Source: Pseudomonas sp. AFG_SD02_1510_Pfu_092
GTDB taxonomy: Bacteria; Pseudomonadota; Gammaproteobacteria; Pseudomonadales; Pseudomonadaceae
NCBI RefSeq assembly: GCF_003331055.1
Contig: NZ_PUQD01000052.1
Coordinates: 1 to 39,126, forward strand
DNA: 39,126 nt
Reading direction: 5' to 3'
Shown here: positions 33,703 through 39,126 of the stretch, piece by piece
Position numbering within the stretch: position 1 is the first letter of the stretch
Layout of the letters: every line of letters begins with the position of its first letter
The notes under the pieces: model-generated
Database searches by the model: none
Told to the model about the DNA's origin: nothing
Seen by the model: only the letters and a program-made list of their open reading frames with translations
Position numbers and translations under genes: made by a program

Positions 33703-35079
33703 TTACAGCTTCGGCATGCCGCCGCCTGGCAGCATCCCGCCCAGGCCGCGCATCATCTTGGCCATGCCGCCCTTGGCGGAGAACTTCTTCATCATCTTCT
33801 GCATCTGCTTGTGCTGCTTGATCAGCCGGCCAATGTCCTGCACCTGGGTACCGGAACCCAAGGCGATACGGCGCTTGCGCGAACCGCTGATCAGGTCAGG
33901 GTCGCGGCGCTCGGCCGGGGTCATGGAGTTGATGATCGCTTCCATCTGCTTGAACTGCTTCTCGGCCGCGCCCTGGGCGTTGCCCATCTGCGACAGGTTG
34001 ACACCGCCGATGCTCGGCAGCTTGTCCATGAGGCCACCCAGGCCGCCCATGTTCTTCATTTGCTGCAGCTGATCGCGGAAGTCTTCGAGGTCGAAGCCCT
34101 TGCCCTTCTTCAGCTTCTTGGCCAGCTTGTCGGCCTTGGCCTTGTCGATGGTCTGCTCGGCCTGTTCGATCAGGCTGAGCACGTCACCCATGCCGAGGAT
34201 GCGCGAGGCGACACGGTCCGGGTGGAACGGCTCGAGGGCTTCGGTCTTCTCGCCCATGCCGATGAACTTGATCGGCTTGCCGGTGATGGCGCGTACCGAC
34301 AGCGCGGCACCGCCACGGGCGTCACCGTCGACCTTGGTCAGCACCACGCCGGTCAGCGGCAGCGCCTCGCCGAACGCCTTGGCGGTGTTGGCAGCGTCCT
34401 GACCGGTCATGGCGTCGACCACGAACAGCGTCTCGATCGGCTTGACCGCGGCGTGCAGCGCCTTGATCTCGTCCATCATGTCGGCGTCGATGTGCAGGCG
34501 GCCGGCGGTGTCGACGATGACCACGTCGATGAACTTCAGCTTGGCTTCGCGGATGGCCGCTTCGGCGATGGCCACCGGCTTCTGGCTGATGTCGGACGGG
34601 AAGAAGCTCACGCCGATGTCGTTGGCCAAGGTTTCCAGCTGCTTGATCGCCGCCGGGCGGTAGACGTCGGCGGAGACCACCATCACGCTCTTTTTCTTGC
34701 GCTCTTTCAGGAAGCGCGCCAGCTTGCCGGCGGTGGTGGTCTTGCCCGCACCCTGCAGGCCAGCCATCAGCACCACGGCCGGAGGTGCGGCGTTCAGCGC
34801 GAGGTCTTCGTTGGCCGCGCCCATCAGGCTTTCCAGCTCGGCCTGGACGATCTTCACGAACGCCTGGCCCGGGGTGAGGCTGCGCGACACTTCGGTGCCG
34901 ACCGCACGGTCCTTGACGCTATTGACGAAATCCTTGACCACCGGCAGGGCAACGTCGGCCTCGAGCAGGGCCATGCGCACTTCGCGCAGCGTGTCCTTGA
35001 TGTTGTCTTCGGTCAGCTTGGCCTTGCCGGTGACATGGCGCAGCGTCTGTGACAGGCGGTCGGTCAGGTTTTCGAACAT
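33703..35079 (-). CDS. ffh: Signal recognition particle protein Ffh (SRP54)
   Basis: GTPase that with 4.5S RNA delivers nascent membrane proteins to FtsY. The 458 residues run: N domain (1-90), G domain with P-loop GLQGAGKTT (107-115), DTAGR and TKVDGDARGG, and a methionine-rich M domain (about 300-458, with KQMQKMMKKFSAKGGMAKMM). It is complete. Its upstream region is divergent from the YpjD-like gene and carries a TATAAT box on the minus strand. Confidence 0.98.
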   Translation of the reverse strand: MFENLTDRLSQTLRHVTGKAKLTEDNIKDTLREVRMALLEADVALPVVKDFVNSVKDRAVGTEVSRSLTPGQAFVKIVQAELESLMGAANEDLALNAAPPAVVLMAGLQGAGKTTTAGKLARFLKERKKKSVMVVSADVYRPAAIKQLETLANDIGVSFFPSDISQKPVAIAEAAIREAKLKFIDVVIVDTAGRLHIDADMMDEIKALHAAVKPIETLFVVDAMTGQDAANTAKAFGEALPLTGVVLTKVDGDARGGAALSVRAITGKPIKFIGMGEKTEALEPFHPDRVASRILGMGDVLSLIEQAEQTIDKAKADKLAKKLKKGKGFDLEDFRDQLQQMKNMGGLGGLMDKLPSIGGVNLSQMGNAQGAAEKQFKQMEAIINSMTPAERRDPDLISGSRKRRIALGSGTQVQDIGRLIKQHKQMQKMMKKFSAKGGMAKMMRGLGGMLPGGGMPKL

Positions 35080-35163
35080 GGTGATCCTTTCAGGCCCAGT
35101 AAAAGCCGAGGTTTGTCAGGCGCCCGGGGGGAATGCATACCCGCCAGGCACAGCAAGGCGGCG

Positions 35164-35169
35164 ATTATA
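35164..35169 (-). promoter_or_regulatory. Candidate ffh -10 box
   Basis: The minus strand reads a perfect TATAAT at 35164-35169, 84 bases before the ffh start. The expected -35 position is GC-rich and a poor match to TTGACA, so this is a candidate only. Confidence 0.45.
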
Positions 35170-35226
35170 GCGAAGTGCGGCGGCGGCGCACACCTTGGTG
35201 GCGGTGTGGTAGATAATCGGTGGCTG

Positions 35227-35324
35227 TGCCGGCCTCTTCGCGGGTGAACCCGCTCCCACAGGGACTCCACCACATTCGAAGCCGGCGCCGTACCTGTGGG
35301 AGCGGGTTTACCCGCGAATGGCCC
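35227..35324. repeat. Inverted REP pair between divergent ffh and YpjD-like genes
   Basis: REPs at about 35227-35263 and 35290-35324, opposite orientation, spacer 26 bases, core CGCGGGTGAACCCGCTCCCACAGG. They fill much of the 324-base divergent gap. A REP pair between divergent genes is less common than after genes, so promoters probably lie on either side of it. Confidence 0.92.
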
Positions 35325-35403
35325 AACGCGGTCCGCCAGTCTTCCTAGACCAGCGGAATCTATGCCAAACTCCGTCTCTTTCAAGGCTCGCCAACCAGGA
35401 CTT

Positions 35404-36213
35404 ATGTTCTCCTCACCCAGCCTCATCCCCAACCTGATCGCCGCCGGCCTATATATAGCTGCGTCCCTCTATCAGGGCTCGTACCTGGCCAGCAACCGCA
35501 AGGCCGACAAGCGCCTGCTTGGCCTGCTGGGTGCCTTTGCGGTGCTCGCCCAGGCCGGCGCGCTGTTCTTCCAGCTGATCACCCCGCTTGGCCTGAGCCT
35601 GGACTTCTTCAGTGCCGCCAGCCTGATCGCCGTGGCGGTCATCGCCCTGACCCTGCTGGCCTGCTTGCGCATACCGGTGGAAAACCTGCTGGTGCTGCTG
35701 TTCCCGCTGGGCGCGATCACCGCGCTGCTGGCGCAGTTCGCGCCCCCCGGCACCGTGCCGCTGGTCAACGAAGCACCGGGCATCCTCGCGCACATCCTGC
35801 TGTCGATCCTGGCCTACGGGCTGTTCACCATCGCGGTGTTCCAGGCACTGCTGTTGCTGCTGCAGGACCGCCAGCTGAAGAACAAGCACCCGTCCGGGCT
35901 GATCCGCAACTTCCCGCCGCTGCAAACCATGGAAAGCCTGCTGTTCGGCTTCCTCTGGGCCGGCTGGTGCCTGCTGTCGCTGTCGCTGATGTCCGGCTGG
36001 CTGTTCCTCGAAAACCTGTTCGCCCAGCACCTGGTGCACAAGACCCTGCTGGCCTGTGTCGCCTGGGTGGTGTTCAGCGTGCTGCTGTGGGGCCGCACCC
36101 GCCTGGGCTGGCGTGGCCACAAGGCGATCCGCTGGACGCTGGCCGGTTTCTGCCTGCTGATGCTGGCCTATTTCGGCAGCAAGCTGGTTCGCGAATTCAT
36201 CCTGCATATCTGA
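35404..36213 (+). CDS. Cytochrome c assembly (CcsA)-like inner-membrane protein, YpjD type
   Basis: The 269 residues form about eight transmembrane segments of the CcsA/HemX-like family. E. coli YpjD, also found between ffh and a CorC-type gene, is the closest named relative; its function is not settled. The frame opens earlier (35296), but that part overlaps REP sequence; ATG 35404 has an AGGA just upstream, and 35362 is another possibility. It is 9 bases from the next gene, so the two form an operon. Confidence 0.88.
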   Translation: MFSSPSLIPNLIAAGLYIAASLYQGSYLASNRKADKRLLGLLGAFAVLAQAGALFFQLITPLGLSLDFFSAASLIAVAVIALTLLACLRIPVENLLVLLFPLGAITALLAQFAPPGTVPLVNEAPGILAHILLSILAYGLFTIAVFQALLLLLQDRQLKNKHPSGLIRNFPPLQTMESLLFGFLWAGWCLLSLSLMSGWLFLENLFAQHLVHKTLLACVAWVVFSVLLWGRTRLGWRGHKAIRWTLAGFCLLMLAYFGSKLVREFILHI

Positions 36214-36222
36214 CGGCCGCCC

Positions 36223-37428
36223 ATGGATACCCTGCCGTACGCCCCGCTATTCGGCACCCTGGCACTGGCGCTGTTGTGGTCGGCGTTGTTCACTGCGGTG
36301 GATGCCGCCCGCCTGCAACTCAATGGTGCGCTGCGCAACGGCGACGACGGCCAGCCCGTGCTGCCGGCCCAGGCCCTGGTGCTGTGCGCCAGCCTCGGCA
36401 AGCTGCTGGTGCTGGGCCTGGCCTGCCTGATCGGCCAGCGCCATAGCGGCGAGCACGGTTTCTGGCTGGCCGGTTTGGCCGCTACTCTGGCCTTGCTGGT
36501 GTTTGCCGAATACCTGCCGCGGCGCCTGGCCCGGCGCAGCCCGCAAGCCTTCGCCAGCCTGGGCGAAAGCCTGCTGAAGGTACCCCTCGCCCTGCTGCAG
36601 CCCCTGGCTTGCCTGCTTGACGGCATTGCCAGGCTGATGCTGCGCCCGTTCCGCGTACAACCCACCGCCGTGGCCCTGCACCCGCCGCAAGCCGACGATT
36701 TCGACGAGGACGAGGAGCACGAAGCGCCTCGCCATGGGCTGCTCGATGGCCTGCAGTCGCTGGACAAGATCACCGTCAACGACATCCTGGTGCCGCGCAA
36801 CGAAGTGGACGGCATCAACCTCGACGAGCCGATCGAACGCATCATCGAGCAGCTGATCGTCAGCCGCCACACCCGCCTGCCGGTCTACCACAACGACATC
36901 AACCAGGTTGAAGCGATCCTCAACACCAAGCTGATCAGCCACCTGCTGCCCAAGGCCGAACTCACCTTGCAAGCGCTGCTCGGCGCCTGCTACGAGCCAT
37001 ACTTCGTACCGGAAAGCACGCCGCTGCAAATGCAACTGCTGAACTTCCACAAGCAGCAGCGCCGTCTGGGCGTGGTGGTGGACGAATACGGCGAAGTGCT
37101 GGGCATCGTCACCCTGGAAGACATCCTCGAGGAAATCGTTGGCGAATTCGAGGACGAACAAAGCCTGGACAACCCCCACGTGCATCCGCAGGCCGATGGC
37201 ACCTTCGTCATCGACGGCACCGCTTCGCTGCGCGAGATCAACCGCACCCTGGGCTGGCACCTGCCCTGCGACGGCGGGCCGAAAACCCTCAACGGGCTGG
37301 TCACCGAAGCCCTGGAGAGCATTCCGGAAAGCGCCGTTTGCCTGAAGATCGGCCGCTATCGCCTGGAAATCCTCGAAACAGAGGACAATTGTGCCAGCAA
37401 GGTACTGGTCTGGACCGTGACCCGATAG
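36223..37428 (+). CDS. CNNM/CorC-family transporter with CBS domains (YfjD-like)
   Basis: The 401 residues show a DUF21 (CNNM) membrane domain with about three to four TMs (1-150), a tandem CBS pair (about 190-305, including VPRNEVDGINLDEP and VVVDEYGEVLGIVTLEDILEEIVGE) and a C-terminal CorC/HlyC domain (about 325-400). The family is tied to magnesium or cobalt efflux; older labels call it hemolysin-like. The gene order ffh-ypjD-yfjD is conserved with enterics except that ffh is divergent here. A perfect inverted repeat spans its stop codon. Confidence 0.92.
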   Translation: MDTLPYAPLFGTLALALLWSALFTAVDAARLQLNGALRNGDDGQPVLPAQALVLCASLGKLLVLGLACLIGQRHSGEHGFWLAGLAATLALLVFAEYLPRRLARRSPQAFASLGESLLKVPLALLQPLACLLDGIARLMLRPFRVQPTAVALHPPQADDFDEDEEHEAPRHGLLDGLQSLDKITVNDILVPRNEVDGINLDEPIERIIEQLIVSRHTRLPVYHNDINQVEAILNTKLISHLLPKAELTLQALLGACYEPYFVPESTPLQMQLLNFHKQQRRLGVVVDEYGEVLGIVTLEDILEEIVGEFEDEQSLDNPHVHPQADGTFVIDGTASLREINRTLGWHLPCDGGPKTLNGLVTEALESIPESAVCLKIGRYRLEILETEDNCASKVLVWTVTR

Positions 37429-37444
37429 CTATACTCGGGTCACG
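37416..37444. terminator. 10-bp perfect inverted repeat spanning the CorC-like stop codon
   Basis: CGTGACCCGA (37416-37425) pairs perfectly with TCGGGTCACG (37435-37444). The 9-base loop begins with the TAG stop codon (37426-37428). No T run follows on the plus strand. It may be a terminator or 3'-end stabiliser, or an operator, since TATACT in the loop resembles a -10 box for the next gene. Confidence 0.55.
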
Positions 37445-37688
37445 CTTACCCAGCCCCGCCGTCCCGCCTGCTACCCGCACCCGGCGCCCCACGGCCAGTC
37501 CGCGCCACTGACACGCCCTGCGGTCCTGCTTCAACACCCCGAACAGTGCCCGCGCCCGCCCCTATCCCCTTTGGGCTATCGTCAGTCGGGCGCACACAAC
37601 AACAAAACGCTCCGGCGTCCGCGCCAGCGTGCCGGCCCTGTGCCGTGCACGTCCATGGAGCTGGACCAGACTGTCAGGGACCTACTCA
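37429..37688. other. Intergenic region upstream of the MFS gene
   Basis: About 260 bases, C-rich, with no supported gene apart from the inverted repeat at its left end. The MFS frame is open to a GTG at 37629, but that part has no family similarity. It must hold the MFS promoter unless the gene is read through from the CorC-like gene. Confidence 0.4.
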
Positions 37689-38990
37689 ATGACCACCAGC
37701 AGCACCTATGCCGAAGCGCCTGCCGCACCGGTCAACTCGCCCGCGCGGGTCGCCACCGCCAGTTTCATCGGCACCGCCATCGAGTTCTACGATTTCTACG
37801 TCTACGCCACGGCCGCCGCCCTGGTGATCGGCCCGGTGTTCTTTCCGTCCGGGTCAGGCACCGCGCAGATGCTGGCGGCCTTCCTCACCTTCGGCATCGC
37901 CTTCCTCGCCCGCCCGCTGGGCTCGGCACTGTTCGGCCACTTTGGCGACCGTATCGGCCGCAAGTCGACCCTGGTCGCCTCGCTGCTGCTGATGGGCGTC
38001 TCCACCACGGCCATCGGCGTGCTGCCGGGCTATGACAGCATCGGCGTGTGGGCACCGATCATCCTTTGCCTGCTGCGCTTCGGCCAAGGCCTGGGGCTGG
38101 GCGGCGAATGGGGTGGCGCGGCCTTGCTGGCCACCGAGAACGCACCGCCAGGCAAGCGCGCCTGGTTCGGCATGTTCCCACAGCTGGGCCCGTCGATCGG
38201 TTTCCTCGCCGCCAACGGCCTGTTCCTGACCCTGGCGCTGGTGCTCAGCGACGAGCAGTTCCGCGAATGGGGCTGGCGCATTCCCTTCCTGCTGAGCGCT
38301 GCGCTGGTAATGGTTGGTCTGTATGTGCGCCTGAAGCTTGAAGAAAGCCCGGTGTTCGCCAAGGCCGTTGCCCGCCACGAGCGGGTGAAAATGCCGGTGG
38401 TCGACCTGTTTGCCAAACACTGGCGGCCTACCCTGCTGGGTGCTGCGGCCATGGTGGTGTGCTATGCGCTGTTCTATATCGCCACGGTGTTCTCGCTGAG
38501 CTACGGCGTGAGCACGCTGGGCTACAGCCGCGAGACGTTCCTTGGCCTGCTGTGCTTCGCAGTGGTGTTCATGGCCCTGGCCACGCCATTGTCGGCCTGG
38601 CTCAGCGACCGTTACGGGCGCAAGCCGGTGCTGATCGTCGGCGGCCTGCTGGCGGTGGCCTCGGGCTTTACCATGGAGCCGCTGCTGACTTCGGGTTCGA
38701 CCGCAGGCGTGGCGCTGTTCCTGGCCATCGAACTGTTCCTGATGGGCGTGACCTTCGCGCCGATGGGTGCCTTGCTGCCTGAACTGTTCCCAACCCATGT
38801 GCGTTATACCGGCGCTTCGGCGGCGTATAACCTGGGCGGCATCGTCGGCGCTTCGGCGGCACCATTCTTCGCCCAGAAGCTGGTGAGCATGGGCGGGCTG
38901 GGCTGGGTGGGGGGTTATGTTTCGGTGGCGGCGGTGATCAGCCTGATTGCCGTGCTGTGCCTGAAAGAGACCCGTGATACTGCACTTTGA
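37689..38990 (+). CDS. MFS transporter, metabolite:H+ symporter (MHS) family
   Basis: The 433 residues show twelve predicted TMs. Family marks: FIGTAIEFYDFYVY in TM1 (about 20-33), the loop 2-3 signature GHFGDRIGRK (about 84-93), GLGLGGEWGGAAL in TM5, and a second DRYGRKP in loop 8-9. MHS members import organic acids, shikimate, betaine or related compounds by proton symport; the substrate cannot be set here. I chose ATG 37689 (MTTSSTYAEA) because it fits the family N-terminus. No regulator or catabolic gene is adjacent in the window. Confidence 0.93.
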   Translation: MTTSSTYAEAPAAPVNSPARVATASFIGTAIEFYDFYVYATAAALVIGPVFFPSGSGTAQMLAAFLTFGIAFLARPLGSALFGHFGDRIGRKSTLVASLLLMGVSTTAIGVLPGYDSIGVWAPIILCLLRFGQGLGLGGEWGGAALLATENAPPGKRAWFGMFPQLGPSIGFLAANGLFLTLALVLSDEQFREWGWRIPFLLSAALVMVGLYVRLKLEESPVFAKAVARHERVKMPVVDLFAKHWRPTLLGAAAMVVCYALFYIATVFSLSYGVSTLGYSRETFLGLLCFAVVFMALATPLSAWLSDRYGRKPVLIVGGLLAVASGFTMEPLLTSGSTAGVALFLAIELFLMGVTFAPMGALLPELFPTHVRYTGASAAYNLGGIVGASAAPFFAQKLVSMGGLGWVGGYVSVAAVISLIAVLCLKETRDTAL

Positions 38991-38996
38991 GTGACT

Positions 38997-39022
38997 GGGG
39001 CTGCTTTGCAGCCCATCGCCGG
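38997..39022. repeat. Truncated REP at the right end
   Basis: GGGGCTGCtttGCAGCCC followed by ATCGCCGG, the same left part as the REP at 26539-26582 and the mirror of 20990-21016, cut where the CAAGCCAGCTCCCACAGG half should follow. The hairpin may also serve as MFS terminator. Confidence 0.8.

Positions 39023-39126
<104 letters not shown>

Overview
This window looks like a chromosomal core segment of a fluorescent Pseudomonas, most likely the P. putida group. I infer this from the high GC content, the gene content and order (wsp cluster next to prfB-lysS; rpsP-rimM-trmD-rplS next to ffh and xerD-dsbC-hom-thrC), and the many copies of a roughly 35-bp REP palindrome with core CGCGGGnnnnCCCGCTCCCACAGG that is typical of P. 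putida. No database could be searched, so the species is not proven. Both ends of the window break inside REP-like sequence. The right end then dissolves into long C and G homopolymers that look like assembly artefact rather than biology.

Layout. 110-4291, minus strand: a small lipoprotein, a TetR-type regulator, lysS, and prfB with an intact programmed +1 frameshift. 4515-12942, minus strand: a complete seven-gene wsp chemosensory operon (wspA-B-C-D-E-F-R). It links a methyl-accepting receptor to a hybrid CheA kinase and the diguanylate cyclase WspR, and so controls c-di-GMP on surfaces. 13049-13732, minus strand: a DUF533/YebE-like membrane protein. 13950-19425, plus strand: a ydcS-ydcT-ydcU-ydcV-patD type operon for polyamine or aminobutyrate-type uptake plus an aminobutyraldehyde dehydrogenase. 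An inverted REP pair lies between the binding protein and the ATPase. 19551-23286, minus strand: an Old Yellow Enzyme family oxidoreductase, a cluster of four REPs, recJ and yaeQ.

23417-25508, plus strand: a CaiB/BaiF CoA-transferase and an orphan periplasmic solute-binding-like protein. These face two small minus-strand genes at 25660-26440: a DUF3509-like protein and a degenerate response-regulator receiver. 26627-31278, minus strand: xerD, then dsbC-hom-thrC (disulfide isomerase, then threonine biosynthesis). 31525-33467, minus strand: the ribosomal/tRNA operon rpsP-rimM-trmD-rplS, preceded upstream by ffh (33703-35079). 35404-38990, plus strand: a CcsA/YpjD-like membrane protein, a CNNM/CorC-type transporter and an MHS-family MFS transporter.

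Most of the window is conserved housekeeping DNA and I see no clear new defence or mobile system. The parts most worth a second look are: the regulatory repeats upstream of ydcS; the REP pair inside the ydc operon; a 10-bp perfect inverted repeat spanning the stop codon of the CorC-like gene; an inverted repeat upstream of the flavin oxidoreductase; the small degenerate receiver next to the orphan binding protein; and the damaged contig ends. I saw no tRNA, rRNA, CRISPR array, insertion sequence or prophage gene.
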